In this document: piece by piece, positions 11,501 through 25,894 of the stretch
Layout of the letters: the number at the start of each line of letters is the position of its first letter
Position numbering within the stretch: position 1 is the first letter of the stretch
Origin: Tanytarsus gracilentus
Taxonomy: Eukaryota > Arthropoda > Insecta > Diptera > Chironomidae
DNA length: 64,000 nucleotides
Direction: 5' to 3'
Assembly: GCA_038502055.1 (NCBI GenBank)
Contig: JAXRKN010000044.1
Location: 8,812,501-8,876,500 of the forward strand
Program-made: the position numbers and the translations under genes
Notes under the pieces: model-generated
What the model was told of the DNA's origin: nothing
The model's input: only the letters and a program-made list of their open reading frames with translations
The model's database searches: none

Positions 11501-14500
11501 TTCATGAATATCGACTTCTTTGTCACCGACTTTAACCTTCAACGAACCTCCCATTTTAACATAATTTTTTTCTAAAACATTATCCAAGCATGGATCGAGC
11601 TCTTCACCAACATCTTCAATCAACATCGGAAGTCCTTGTTGAACTGCATCCTCGAGATGATTTCTAAAATATTTATGCTCGAGCGTGGTCACAATTAAAT
11701 TGTTTTCTTTCTCTTTTTGTTTAATCCACGATTTGCCTTGCGATTGTGGATCAATGAGGAGTGGATAGCGAGACGCTTCAGTTACAATGATTCCATTTTG
11801 AACGGAAAGTTCATCGTTTGGCAATCCTTGTAGATTCCATTCACCAATCGTTGCGGTGTCAGTTAAACGCTCAACAACATTCATGTTAGCTGAGAATGGA
11901 ATTTCGCGTCTTTTAAGTTCTTCCTGCCATGATTTTTGTAAAAGTGCTCTGAACTCTTGATTAAATGGACCGGTATAGGATAGGAAGCCATCGAGAATGA
12001 GAGCATCGCCAACTAATCGATTTATTTCCTCTTTAAAAATTTCAATTTGTTCCGTCCATCGAACCCTCTCCTCCGACAATCCAGTAATCATCGCATGAGC
12101 AGCGTCAAGTTTACTTTGAAGCAGTGCAGCAGCATCTTTAACTTTTTGCAGTGCATTATTGGCCACCGCAAATTCCTCCTCTGCCTCATTTTTCTTTTGT
12201 TCAGCCATTTTTTGGGATTCCTTGAGTGCTTCGAGTTCTTTTCTAGCACGAGATAATTCTGCTTCTTTTATAGCGAGATCTGCTTTTAATGGAAGAACAC
12301 CAACATTTACTTTATAAAAATCAGCCATTGCTTTTGTCCACTTGAGGAGTCCTGCAACCTGTCCGCAAGCAACGAGTGCTGCTTCAGCCGTATATTGAGG
12401 ATAGTTAAAGTAAGGTTGTAAGAGGTCAATTGTTTCAGCATCAATCGCATCTTTTTTAAAGTCTCGAATTTTCTTCAAGAAATTTGTGTCGCTCATCATT
12501 TTTGACGATTCACCCCAAGAAGTTTTAAGGAAATTCTTTTCCCAATCCATTTTGACGGGTTCGAGTTTTCTGTGACTTAAAATCAAGACACAATCCATGA
12601 TGACGGTAATTAAATGCGGTGGCTTTCCTAATCTTCGAACAACGGCAATATCTTGCGATTTAATTGTCTTTAAAGCGTCTTCAGCGAGTCTCAATTGTGG
12701 CATTGTCTTTTCGAGTTCAAGTGCGGTTATTTCTTGAGCTGTATTAATTTTATTAACAATAATTTTTTGCAGTTCCGTTTTTTCCTCAACTTCTGCTTGA
12801 GCAACGACAGCCGCCTCTCGACTTATTTCAACATTTTTAATGACATCTTTGGCACTTTCTTCGGCCTCGGCAATTTCAACTTTTTTAATTACCATTTCTT
12901 TCTTAATTACATCAACCGACTCGGCCGCTTCTGCAAGTTTTCCCAAGCCATTTGACATTTTCGAAGATTGATCGACAATATTTGCAATGCGTTCATCATA
13001 AATTGCTCGGTAGGCGGAGAGAAAGGAAAGGAAGGATTTTGGTGTCACTGACGCTTGACGGCGGAATCTGTAAAAAAAATAATATTTATAAAAAAGTTAT
13101 AAAAAAAATTAATTTTTACCTCTCAAAGTATTCAATGCAAGTTTCCGCCACATTATCATGCACAAATGCCATCATTTTAATTAATTCATCTTTGACAGTT
13201 GGCGTGCAAGTAATTTCTGTGTCTTTAAGCAAGTAAGTCGATACAGCAACCAGAGCATCCATCGGCCATTTTTGGAACCAATCAATCATGCATCCAGAAA
13301 TTAATCCAGGGAATTTCAATGCACGATTTCTAAACTTTTCACCAACGGGAGAGAAGCAAAGAACCACGTGAAGATTATTGCGAGCACGTGAGATGAAAAA
13401 GTCATAAAGATTTTCTTGTGTCGGAATTCTTTTTGGATCTTTCTTCTTCATTATTGGAATCAACTCATTTGTAATCTCATCTAGTTCATCTTTCATGTAT
13501 AGATTTGCAATTTCACCAGAACTAAGGACATTGTTGAGATACTCAAGGAAACTCTCTTCCTTAATATCGTTGTCGGTGAAAATGAAAGAAATACCATTGC
13601 CCTGAAGACCAGCAACGCGATAAAGAAATTTAAATTCTTCGGCAAAATTTGATAAATTGTAGGCACGCGTTAGGGTGATTTGATGGAATCTATAGTCAGC
13701 TATGAATGACGCGAGTTTAGTTAAACTTTGTTTGCCACTTCCTCCGACACCGACGAGAAGTGCATTTCCTCTATAAATTATTTAAAAATTAATTTAATTC
13801 AAGCCGTTATATTAAGCTAAAAAATCACCTTTGCGTTCTTAAAATCCTCGAAACAATCATGAGATGAATTAACGCGTCTTGGAAGAGTACAATGTCCAAT
13901 TTTGCACCCCTAACTTCAGTGTTGAAGCGATTTATGAACATATAAATTCGATCTCGAACAACTTCAAAGCTTGGAATTTCTTCATATATGAAAAAGTCCT
14001 CGTCAGCTTCTTCTTCCTCTGGCTCGTCCATGTTAACTTCCGCTTCAGGTTCGTCACGAAGAAAATCGACATAGTAAACGTCCTCTTTTGGAAAGAGTTG
14101 ATAAAATTCTGGCAGTTCTTCTTCAACAGTTTTCTCCATTCTCGCTTTGAACCACTTTCGATCTTCGGTATTGACAAATCGATCGGCAACGACTCGAGTG
14201 CATTCATGTGACCACAATCTAAGTAACGACTCAACAGTGGTGCATTGCTCTTTCAGAATCCTCAACATGCCACCCCAAATTCTCGATAAATCACGAAGAT
14301 TGAAAATGTAATGAAATTTAGCGGGCGTCGGAAGCATTTTAACTTTACATTGTTGCCATAATTTTCTTGTTAACGGAATCAAGTTGGGAATAAAGTCGAC
14401 AATTTCTTTATTGAAGCGAGTCGAGCAGAAATAGCCTTTGCCAATGACACCAAAAATTTTGTCCATTGATTTCGTGCTCGGCAGAGTGCAGTTGAAAATA

Positions 14501-17500
14501 TTAAATTGTCTCTTTAATCTCGCTGGAATGTCATTTCGACCGCCACCGGCATGAATCATCGCCGCCAATATTTGAATGTCTAAAATTGTCACAAAGTCGC
14601 CGGGACGTTCGAATGAATAAAATCCACCACTTTCCATTAATTGACGAACAATTTCATTAGTGATTTGATCGCCCCACTCGTTTACAACTGGCATGTTAAT
14701 GTCATCAATAAAAATTGTCATTTTACGCATTTGAGGTGGTCCATAGGTGAGACCAATTCGTTTTTCAACATATGATTCAATAATTCGTTGAAACATCATT
14801 GGAGTTGTTGCGGATGAGAAGTTGAAACTTTTTGAAAGATGTTCTTCGGGATCATATTTTTGCATGTAACCCTTCAGCATGACTGTCTTGGCCGTTCCTT
14901 GTTCACCAATTAACAAAACTGATTTGTGTTGCTTTGCAATTGTGTCAATCAAAAATGCCGTTCGAACGTTATCAACATTAGGCACAAGAATGCTCGAATA
15001 TTCGGGCACTTTGTCGCGTGGATAAATGTATTCCTCAATTAAACTCGACCAGTGATCCCATTCGCCACTTTGATTAACAACAAACTCAAATATTGACTCA
15101 TTTGAATCTGACTGTGGCCATTTAAGTTTCGAAGGATGATTGAGAACAAATTCTTCAAATTTGTCACGATCGTCGAGCTCTAAAACGGCACCAAGTGACC
15201 ACATGACAGCAAAAATGAAAGCTTTCTCGAGATAAGCTTCAGTGTAAGTTTTATCGAGCTCAACAAGGCCATCCAAAATATCACATGCTTGTCTTATGTA
15301 AATCGCCTCTAAAAGCTTCATTTTACCTTCAAGTTTCGTTTGAACAAAAAGATGAAGTTCACCGTAAATTTTTTTGAAAAATTTGTTTAAATGTTTCGCT
15401 TGCGCTTCAGGTCGTAATAAAAGCCATCCGGCTAAAATCGCATGCCACGGCATAACTGAAGAGCTCATAAACACCATTCCCATTCGACTTACAGTTGCAG
15501 GTGATGCGTTGTCAATGGCATCGGGCTCAAAGACCAATTTACAATTTGCTGCCATCACTATTCGATCACCGTTAGCCAATGTGAGTGTCTTGTTATCATC
15601 GAGAACTGAATTTAAATTTTCAATCCAAACAGCGTCAACAGGTCCATCGAGTACGAGCCATACAAATTCAGTTTGCTTAAACTTTAATGTTCTTCTCCAT
15701 AAAACTGAGAAAATACCATCAGTCCAGTCGTTTGTGGTGACATCGAGTCGACCAAACATTTGAGGCGCTGTAATTGCTTTTGGATTCATTCGCAATTCTC
15801 GATGTGGTAAGCCCATGATAGTGAGCGATTCAAGCAATGTGTTCATACATTTCGATTTGCCTGCACCGGTCGGTCCCAAAACCATCAAGCCGTGTCGTAC
15901 GAGTGATGTCTCATAGAGCTGAACAATCTTTAAATTCCACGCGGGATGATTAATTAAACTCAGCTTTTCGACAGCACCTGCAATTGCTTGCTGAAGATCC
16001 TGACTCTGTGCCGTTTGAAGTTTAAGACCAGGAAACAGATCGGATATGAGCGAGAGAAAAAGTGGCTCATCTTCATCCACCAATTTTGATAAGTTCATGT
16101 CACGTAAAACTTGCATAAGAATTTCCTCTTCCGAAACTTTTCCAACGACAGCTCTTTTCGCTGCACCCATTGTTCTCAATACCGACAAAATATTTCTCAA
16201 TCCGAAATCATAATGGACTTGCTTTGAAAGTTGCTCCTCACAGAGCTTATAGAGGGTGTAAAATTTACCCGACAATCGAACATTTTCACGGAAACCGCAA
16301 GAAGCCAATTTTACTCTCATAATAATTTGTCGATCTGGAACCATCATAGCTACGGTTCTAAATTGAATTTTAAGATTTTCCGGTAACTCTTGACGGCCTG
16401 CGTATCCAGGATTCATCTAAAATTTAAAATTGCCATTTTTAATATTTATTGTGTTTGATATATTTAAAATCTTACAGTGATAAAAAGTCCAAATTCCATA
16501 TTGAGTTTGACGACATCACCATCGCTAAATATGAATTTCTTCATTTTGTCCTTTTTCGCATTGAGTACAATGTAAATTTGTTGAGCGGCCACTGATAAGA
16601 CTGGCAACTCAATTCGATTGAATTCATCAAAGCATCCCCAACTGCCAGACTGCGCGAGACCTTTAAAAATTCTTCCAAGACCACGAAAATCCATTTGATC
16701 GGAACAATTAAAAACCACAACGAGTTTTCCCAATGCCCGACCCATATCTTTTGTGGTTTCTGTTTTTCCAGTTCCGGCAGGTCTTAATAAAATTAAAAAT
16801 TCGTTAAAAATTCAAAATATTAATAAATTAATGTAAATTTTACCCTGCAGGTGCACCACCCATGCACATGCCAACAGCTTGTGCCAAAGTGATGTAGCAT
16901 CTGTCGGTCAATGGTGTAATGGCCAATCTCTCTGTCACTCCCAAATATTCATTTTGATAAATAAAATCAACGTCTGTAATTTTAACTAAAACTTCTTCCA
17001 TATTCGAGTCATAATAAAATCTCGCTTGCTTTTGCCACTCAAAATCCGTAGGTGTTTTAATTTTTTGCTTCACGAGATCATCGAAAATGTCACGCTGATG
17101 GACATGAATTGTGACGAGTGTCTCGGCCGACGTCCTCTCGAGTTTTGTTAGATCTTTGACTGTTTGATCGACGAGATAATCGAGCATAATTTTGAATTCT
17201 TCATTTTTTCTAATCATAATTCTTCGATCTGTTTTCGACACACTAATTGCATATTCAGCTTCTTTAGTCCAAATGAGTTGAACACAAATTAGTTGAGCTT
17301 GACCGCAAAGTGATGAAAGTTGATTTTTATAATCAAATTTAGGATCACTAATTTGCTGACCAAGTGAGCCCATGATGCTTCGAACAGTGTCCAAAACGGA
17401 CTCTAATAACTTTCCAATCCACACCTCGACGAGTCCAATACACCGAACTGGCGTTAGGACAGACACTTTTTCACCATTCGATGAGCACATGGTAACAACT

Positions 17501-20500
17501 GTGTCACCTCTATTCTGATCGAATTCAACTCTCGCGACGCCATCAAAAATACTCAATAAATGTGGCTGAATTGAATTAGGATCGGAAGCTTGTCCAAGAA
17601 TTTCAAGCAACACCGGATCGGAGATGAAGAAAAATCGAGGAAAAATTAAACGTTTTGACTCGAGATAGACTGTCAGTGATTTTTGACAGAGTTCAAGTTG
17701 TTCGACAAGCATTTTGAGGGTGGACGCAACAACATCATCGCCAGTACAAACTTCAATGACATTCGGATTGTCGCGAGTCTTGTACATGATTTTAACCCAT
17801 GCCTTATCAATATTTCCAAATCTTTTCGCTTCCGATGGCAATTGACGAGAAATATCGCCACCAACAAAAACAGCTTCGAGATACATCCACAAGCTTTGAA
17901 CTTGCAGCCATCTATCGAGAATTTCACTTGTGTCGGTGAGCTTTTTAAACCATAACATAATGTCCTTCTTGAATGGTCCATTGAATCGATTTGAAGCCAA
18001 CGAACTCATAATCATCAAACTGTCTTCTAGCTTTGAAATAATATCGAGAACATCTGATGCTTTGATGAGAATGTCACCGCGATTTTTGAATGGAGCCAAT
18101 GGCACTTCAACATCTTTCCAATCACGAATGACGCCTTGAAATTTATTCTCGATATCTTGCTCCTTCGCGGCACCACCACAAATTTCTTCAATATCCTCAC
18201 GGTGTTCATAAAGAGGCGCCTTCATAACATAGCCGAGTGTGAAACTTTCATCATACATGTCAAATTTAAATTTCATTCTGTCTTCCAACATTTTCCAGTG
18301 ACGTTCTTTCATCGCATTCGACGCCATGAACTCAATAAGTGGACAACACTCCCAAAAATCATCAATTTTCTTCTTCAAATCAATGAAAGCCGGCCAATTT
18401 TTCATGCCACGTGGAAGTGCCTTACATCGTGTGACAAAATCTTGAATTTCTGTGTTAATTTGATCCATGTTGACATCGCGAAAATTAAGTTGGAAATATT
18501 GATCGACTGTGGTCATGACCTCGAGATAGAGTTTGTAGAGACGATTGAGGAAATTTATGTCGCGCTTTCGTTTCGCCAAAATTGGATATTCATTGACGGT
18601 GAGACCGAAAATCTTTTCGCCTAGAATGAGAAAATAAAAATTTCATAAAAAATTTCCATGAAAATTCTCTAACCCGTAGAATAATTCTCAAATTGATTTT
18701 GAAGATCTTGAACGCGAGCATCGAACAACAAGACACGATCACTCGCTTCCTTCGCTGGAATTCCCTCGACCATTGGACCTTTCTTAATAAAATCTTCATC
18801 AAACTTTTGAACGTCTAATTTGAATTTTTCAACGCCACTTAAAAGCTCTTGAAGTAGTGGGCCTTGCAATTTGTCAACATTAGCACCAACTTGAGCTGCC
18901 AAGTCCATCATTGAATTAAATTGAAATCTCAAGCCATCGACTCGATCTTCATCTTCCGGTGGCACTGCGAGTTGAAACTGATTAAACATCCCATAAGTTT
19001 GTTCGATCAGCATCAGACTCTGATCAATGTGAATAAATTCATCTCGAATGACCTTAAGGCACTCCATTGCAATTCGACAATCTTCCAGATCGTTGAGCTC
19101 ACGTGTTAGGGTTTTATTTTGGAGGTGAATAAATTTGACATTTTCATCGAGAATTTCACGATAAAATTCACACAATTTTGTGCCGAGCAGTGACTTCCAA
19201 ATTCTCGATTCTGAGACTAACTTTTCAACCATTTCCTTGCAGTTAATTTTAATTAAACCAAGACAAATGTGAACTTCGAGCTTTTGTAGTTCAGCCGTGA
19301 TGCCATCATAGTACAAAAGTTTATCACGAATGTCAGCCGTGAGTGGATTTCTCTTCACAAAAGATTCAATTTGTTCCTCTCTGCTTGTCGACCACAAATA
19401 ATTGTGAGATTCGAGGAATTTTTGAAGCAACTTTTTGACTTCCGGCTCAAGTTGAATGACACCATCATCGAAGCTCAATTTATAGCGTGAAACGTCTTTG
19501 TGCTCTGACATCATTTTGAACATATTTCGCTCGTGTCGAACCTCAGCAAGGACAGGTCGAATGGTCAGTGTTCTCTCATTTAATTTTGCCTGCTTTCCCC
19601 ATGTCGTGATTGCATAATGAGTTTCAATGATATTCAATAAAACAGAATCGTAATATTTTTGCATTTCACTTATGCTCGGCGTCATCGAAAATTTAGGAAT
19701 TGAGAATTTAATTAAAGCCCTGAGAAGTGGTGGATCGCGATTATAGCAGTCATAACATCTTACGACACTCGTCAAATGAGAACGTGCCTTCAACATTTCC
19801 ATGCTTCTCTTCGTACACTTTGCAAGTGCGGCGACCATTCGATGATTAAAATATGCAAATAATTCCACGCAATCGATGTGAAGTAGAGTTATGTCATAAC
19901 TAAGTCCATCATATTCCCTGTAGCATAGCACTAAATTGTCATCGGGCAGCGCATATCCGACGGGCTTGTAGATTTTATCAAATTGCAACCAATCAAATTT
20001 ATTGAGCGGCTTTGTCTCTTCAGCTCGACGATTTTCTTCATTTATGAGCGATGGCCTCAATCTAAATTTTCCTGAAGCATCATCGCGCAACGGAATGTCG
20101 ACAGCTTTTTCAATAAATCGATTGACTAAATCAACGGTCGCCTTTTCAGCCGACAAAGATTTTGTTTCAATCATTTTTTCAACAGCTTTTCGATGCTGCA
20201 CATTCATGTCTAAAAATTCTTCCGGTGTCACTGGTTTCTCAGGAAGATAGACAAGCACATATTGCTGAATTGAGTTCAGGAGCGCCTCAATTTGTTGATC
20301 GGCATCAGTGATATCTTTCACGAAACTCTCAATAGGCGTTAGCACCTCTTTAACCACATCGAAATAGTCGTTGATCTCAAAAGTAATCCACGTGACTTGC
20401 GACAAAAATGGTGCAAAAACTTTCTCCAATTTTATCAAGTGAATTCTCATGAGAGGCAGAAAAGTCGGCAAGATTGAATGTCTTAGTTTATCGTTTCGTC

Positions 20501-23176
20501 TCACGAGATCTTTGAGTTCATTGTACATGTCATAAACTCTATTTTTACAATAAGTTATCATCGCCGCTAGTTTCGGCACTTTCAATCCCAACCGCCACAT
20601 TCCTTCAACTTCTTTGATTGCTTGATGAACGTAAGGATTGAAATTGATTTCAAATCGATTGTTTTCAGGATTTTTTAAAAGCACTGGAACCTAAAAAATT
20701 TAATTTATTTAGCTTTAAAATTCAGCAAACTATTTTAAATCAAAATTAACCTGTAATTTGCTTCGAACTTGATTAACATAGGTGTACCACGCTTTGTGAG
20801 TTGTCGACTCATACGAGAGAAACATTGGCGCAAGAAAATTATACATTTTGACGCACATTTGAAGTGTTGAGTGTTGATAAATGCAATCATATTGAAGTAA
20901 AAACTTGATGGGCTCTTCAATTTTCTTATGAAGTGATTGAGACCACATAATTTTTCCAATTGCTGGCGTTACACATCTCCCCAACGGTGGTTCACCTCTC
21001 TCTTCATTGTATTTGTCTTTGATATTGTCGATTTCAATTGCCAATAAATTTGCAACGTCAATCATGCGATCGGCGAGTTTTAAGCAAATTAAATTCAATC
21101 GTTGAAATCTTTTTAGAGTCAAAATTCTTTGTGCCGTCAGTGGAATCGGATCGATATAATCTTTTACAAAATTTTCCATGTCCATTTCAGCGACAGAAAC
21201 TTCCTTTTGAAATTGTAGAAAATCTTTATCAAATTGCTTGAGTCGATATTCGAGTGGATCATAAAAAGTTGTCGAAATTGTCTCAAAGGCGAGCTCGATT
21301 TTCTCTAAAAACTGTTCCATGCCAGTGATTGGAATTGTCTTTAAAATTTCGTAGCGAAGGCAAACTTCCATAATTTCACGAATTTTACAAAGTCGAATTG
21401 TGAATAAATCGACTCGATTAAAGAGATAATTCGATGAGCATGTCAACGGAATTTCACCTTTCTCTTGAATTTCTTTCGACATTATTTCATAAGTCTCTCG
21501 ATAGACTTCCTGCATTTTTTTACACTCATTAATTTTTCTAACAAGCGTCGCCATATTTTCATTCCAAATCGACTTTGTGTGATCATTTGTGAGATAATTT
21601 TGTGATGCCACGATGAGTTGATTTGTGACTTTCGAGAGGAAGCTTGACATGCGTTCGCTGGTGTGGAAGAAACTTGAAGAATTGTAGACACTTCGAAGGA
21701 CCGTGAGGAGAGGTGGTAAGTGTTCGGTTATTTCGGGTGGATCGCAGCGATAAAGTGGGTCCCAATATTTTTCAATTGAAGTCATAAATCGCACGTTGTC
21801 TTGAGCCTCAACCAGAAGGGCGCCCAAACTGCTTTCGACCTCTTTCCATTGCTAATAAATATATAATTTATAACGAACTAGATAATTTTAAATTAAAACT
21901 CACCGGAATCAACTTGCAGCGTGAGAGCTTTAAGCACAGTTGATAATTTTGAAAAGCTTGCGTGCTAATAAATTCACAAACGTGATTGAATTTCGCTAAT
22001 AATTTTCTCCAATGCTCAAGTTCCCTCAATGGACCTGAATCAGAGTGCTCTTTCGGTAATTGATGGCCTTGAGCCACTACTGTTTTAATTTGTTTCATCC
22101 AATGCTCGAAAGCATGCTCAACTTCTGCAACTTTGTCTCGATTTTTGCTTGTCGCTTCAATTTGGTGCTGAACTAGTAGATGACCTTTATAGAGCATGTT
22201 ATCCACATGAAATTCTACCCGACATGTCACGAGATCTTCTTTTGTGCCTTTAAAGATTTAGAGCATTAGAAAATTATTTTAAAAAATTCGAGTTCAAATT
22301 TTACTGTTAATAAATTTTATGAACGAATCAATTCCATAAATAAATTCTCGTTTCTGCATGTCGGAACAATTTCCATATTCTTTTAGCATTTCCAGTGCTG
22401 GCTTGATGACATATTCGAAAATTTCAGAAGTGACATGGACAATATTTACACCGTCAGGAATCATCATGAAGAAAATGTTCTAAAAAAGAAATTATTAAAC
22501 TTTTGTCCTTAAATAATTTCCAAAAATCTCTCACATTTTCGATCGTTTTTCCATCAATTGCTTTGCTATTTTTTAATCGATAGGCAACCATAGCTTTTCC
22601 AATTGTTGGTTTTTTGCGGCAATTTGAAAACAACGGCATTATTACGTTAGTTCCATTTAATTTTGGGTCATGACGTCCACTGGCTGTAAGTTGTAAGGTT
22701 TAATTTTCATCAATTTAAAATTTTTAAATTCCTAAAAAATACCAATTGAGGGAGGACTATCTTCTTGATATTGCAGGAGAAATGCTTTGGCTCCGTCAGC
22801 AGCAAAGAGACTTTTAATGACATCAACATGTTCGTCACTGTCGATCGAAGCCTGAAAAAGTTCTTCTTCATCGACGTCGAGAGCATGACTCGCCATTTCG
22901 ATGAAAAATCTGCCATTATTGTCAATTTTCGTTGCACGTTGCGCTCGATCGCTTTTGGCAGTTTTCTGTAAAAAAAATTTGAGCACAAAAGCTCACAACA
23001 AAAACTTTCAAAAGTTTTACCAAAATTCTCTCTTCTTTTTCTTCTTTAGTTTCTAATTTAACGCTTTGCCGTCGCTTAGTCGCCATCATCTGTATCCTTT
23101 GGGACACTCCCACAATCTTGTGGATCCTCTTAAGATGCTTATCCGGATCATTTTCATCAAAATTCTTCTCATCCAT
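8519..23176 (-). CDS. Axonemal outer-arm dynein heavy chain, DNAH5/DNAH8 class
   Basis: This is the motor subunit of ciliary and flagellar outer dynein arms; in insects it is expected in chordotonal cilia and sperm. Fifteen exons (transcript order): 23176-23021, 22965-22743, 22683-22535, 22479-22305, 22247-21904, 21851-20751, 20690-18674, 18620-16844, 16782-16476, 16416-13829, 13770-13120, 13067-11447, 11388-9872, 9818-9644, 9583-8519. All join in phase for 4,621 aa, matching the family. P-loops: AAA1 GPAGTGKT about 1981-1988, AAA2 GPTGAGKS 2264-2271, AAA3 GEQGTAKT 2587-2594, AAA4 GVGGSGKQ 2953-2960. Long charged coiled coils flank the microtubule-binding domain (about 3290-3420). The C-terminus HWILRGVAMLCDIK and the VHYDFGLRNILSVLR block are typical of the gamma-type (DNAH5/DNAH8, fly kl-3/CG9492) group; I cannot separate the two paralogues without a tree. 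No damage is visible. Confidence 0.95.
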
Positions 23177-24474
23177 TTTCGCTGAAAAAAATATACTTTG
23201 CAAAAAAATCAAAAGACTACTGTGATTTTCATTAAACTTTGAAATTTAATCAGTTTTGAAACAGGGAGGATAAATTACAATTACAGTGATTAATCTGCTT
23301 AAAATTTATTTTTTTAATGAAGTTTTTCTTAATAATTCTTCCATTTAAAATACATTTTTTTTATGAGTAGCTTTGAGCTTTTAAGCACGCTCAAGAGTTA
23401 TGGCATGTATGAAATTAATTTTGAAGTCTTGTCCCTGATGCCAAATAAAATATAGACGCCATAATTTATGAGAGTGCTTTTTGCAAGAGTTGGAAAATTT
23501 TAAGGTTCAAAATTCAAATTTTTAAAAAATCTTTCAAAACTTTTCTAAAAAAATTAATTAATTTTCATTTCTAAGACCAATTTTATAAATTTAAAAATTT
23601 ATATCCATCCCTTGCAACATTTTTATTTTATTTTTTGATGGTTTCTTTAAAACATCAATTTTAACTTTTTATATTCATATTTTTCCTAATTAAATTGCAG
23701 CAAATTAAGAATTAACGATATTATTTCCTTTATATTCTTCATGGATTAAGATTTTTTTCCTTCGTTTAAATACATCTGACTAGCAAAAATATATTATGAG
23801 TGTATGCGAAATTTTTATGCATTCAATCGAGTAAATGGACAATTGTGAATTTATGGTAATTTTTCCTTATAATTTAGATGAAATATTTTTTGAGACATTC
23901 AACTTTCTTACAATACACCAACATCACCATCATCAATCAAATTATTACCATTTCAAACTTTCTCATATCATTTATGATAACAGAAAAATATAACATCATG
24001 AATTGTACACACTGCGATTATTTTAACTGCATGTACTACCTTTCAAGTTAAGTGATTGTCTAAATCGAAATTACTTACTTTTCATGGGATATTGTCGAAA
24101 AAATCAAGAGATATCATGTGATTTAAAATTATATCAAGAGAGAACTAATGTTTTTAAAAATAAAAGCATAAATTTAGATTAAAATCGAAGATAAAGTAAA
24201 AGAAAGTTTAGAAATTATACACAATTTAAAATGGCACTAAATCAGCTCCTACTAAAAAAACCTTAGTCCTATTTTTTTAAAGCGTCAATCAAATATGGGT
24301 GCGTAAAATAAAATATATTCAGAGAGAATTCGATTCAACGGGATCAACGATCAAATATGTGTGAATAAATTTAGTCGATCATCAAAGTAGAGAGACGTCT
24401 TTCAACTCTGAAATTATTTTCATATGTTATAATTTTTATTTCATTTAAACAGCATAATATCATTGACATTTTAC
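23177..24474. other. Intergenic region between dynein and LCMT1
   Basis: AT-rich sequence with no supportable ORF or RNA gene. It should contain the dynein promoter and the LCMT1 3' UTR. A TTTATT at 24435-24440 reads AATAAA on the - strand 35 bp after the LCMT1 stop codon and is its probable polyadenylation signal. Confidence 0.6.
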
Positions 24475-25624
24475 TCACGTAATTTCAATATCTTGAAATA
24501 GTTCGCCATTCCATGCGACTGTGATGCAATAATGCTGAAAGAGTTGAACCAACAGCTCTCCTTCGTCAAGCATCTCAATTTTCTCGATTCGATGGCGCTC
24601 GGATGTTGGTAGGCTGTCGTAGATTTGACACATATCCCAACTTCGTGCACCAGTCCAGCCGCATTGAACGAATCTAAAAGTAATTAAATTTTTTTAAATT
24701 AAATTTGACATGTAATAGAATACAAATTATACCTTGAAATCTGTGTATCTAATGACAAGCATGAATCGACACCGGCCAAGCTGCAACCTCGCGCTCTCAA
24801 ATTACCCAACATCACATCGCCAAATCTATCATTCATATTCACTTGCTCATAGCTCACGAAAGCAGCCGATTGAAAATTTGTAGCGAACCATTTAAGAAGA
24901 TTATTACAATTGGCTGTTTCGATATACACAAGGACACACTCAGCAAGAAATATTGTTGGAACGGTAAAGTCAACGTCCGATTGTTTCATTTTGTTTGCTA
25001 CCTCATCAACTGATTTCAAATCAACGCCAACAATGTGATAATTTGATGCGTGCAAGTCTGTTGGACTGAAGCGAATTTCGCCATCTGGATTGACATTTAT
25101 TAATAAATTTAATGGTTTTTGAAAAATATATCTTTTACCTTCCACATGAAGCTTTTCCAGCAACAATTTATTTTTTTTAATCTGATAACATTTTTTTGCT
25201 GTGACCGTTGGAAAATCGAGCTCAATGAAGTTCTGAACCATATGTCCCGCCTCTCTTAGCCGCCAATACAACGTATCAAAACCGCAGCCGAGATTAATTA
25301 TTTGGCATTTATTTTCCGTTTTCTGCGAGATAAGAAGAGGATTATTTTTGAGGGAAGAAAAAAAAGGTCACGGTCAAATGAAATTGAGAATAATTTTCTC
25401 ACCTTGAGGAATTTCTCAATGCATATCTCGATGCCTTTAACTCTCGCATAGTAGCCACGATTAATTTCGGGCGCTTTTCGCTCTGATGTTTTCACAAAAT
25501 GATGCAAATACTCATCGCGATAATATCCTAATTTAACGCAGGATCTCTTCGATTCCGAGGCATCGTCGTTTGTTGCAATTACGCCCGTCTCATCGCCATG
25601 AAATGAAAGCTGTCTGTCCATCAT
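24475..25624 (-). CDS. LCMT1: Leucine carboxyl methyltransferase 1 (PP2A C-subunit methylation)
   Basis: The enzyme transfers a methyl group from S-adenosylmethionine to the C-terminal leucine carboxyl of the PP2A catalytic subunit in the cytosol, promoting B-subunit binding. Three exons: 25624-25403, 25322-24733 and 24673-24475, in phase, for 336 aa (family about 334). Visible motifs are GYYARVKGIE before intron 1, the SAM-binding NLGCGFDTLYWRL across the start of exon 2, the acidic-proline ELDFPTVTAKK, and FLAECVLVYIE, all characteristic of LCMT. The start is one of two adjacent ATGs at 25624/25621. It lies 270 bp downstream of the acyl-CoA dehydrogenase gene on the same strand. No defects are seen. 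Confidence 0.93.
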
Positions 25625-25894
25625 CTTTCACGCGTGAATTGTTGCGATTCTAAATTTTTAATTTTTTGTTTTCAATAATTTTCGTCTTTATTTTTTTTCA
25701 CTTTTTTTTTGCTTATCCGAACATTTTGGTTTAATCCGGAAAAAATCAAATCGTGCAACAAGGGCATATTTGTTTACAAACAGATATTTTTTATTTTTTA
25801 AGATTTTTTTTAAAATTTAAACAACACTTTTCGACACATGTATGTATTTATGAGAATAACGGACAAAAAAAAACTTTAATACTTAATTAATTAT

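Noticed and set aside
14000..16000. Many + strand open frames under the dynein gene
   Set aside because: They are antisense shadows of long, AT-moderate coding exons; the - strand frame carries all motifs.
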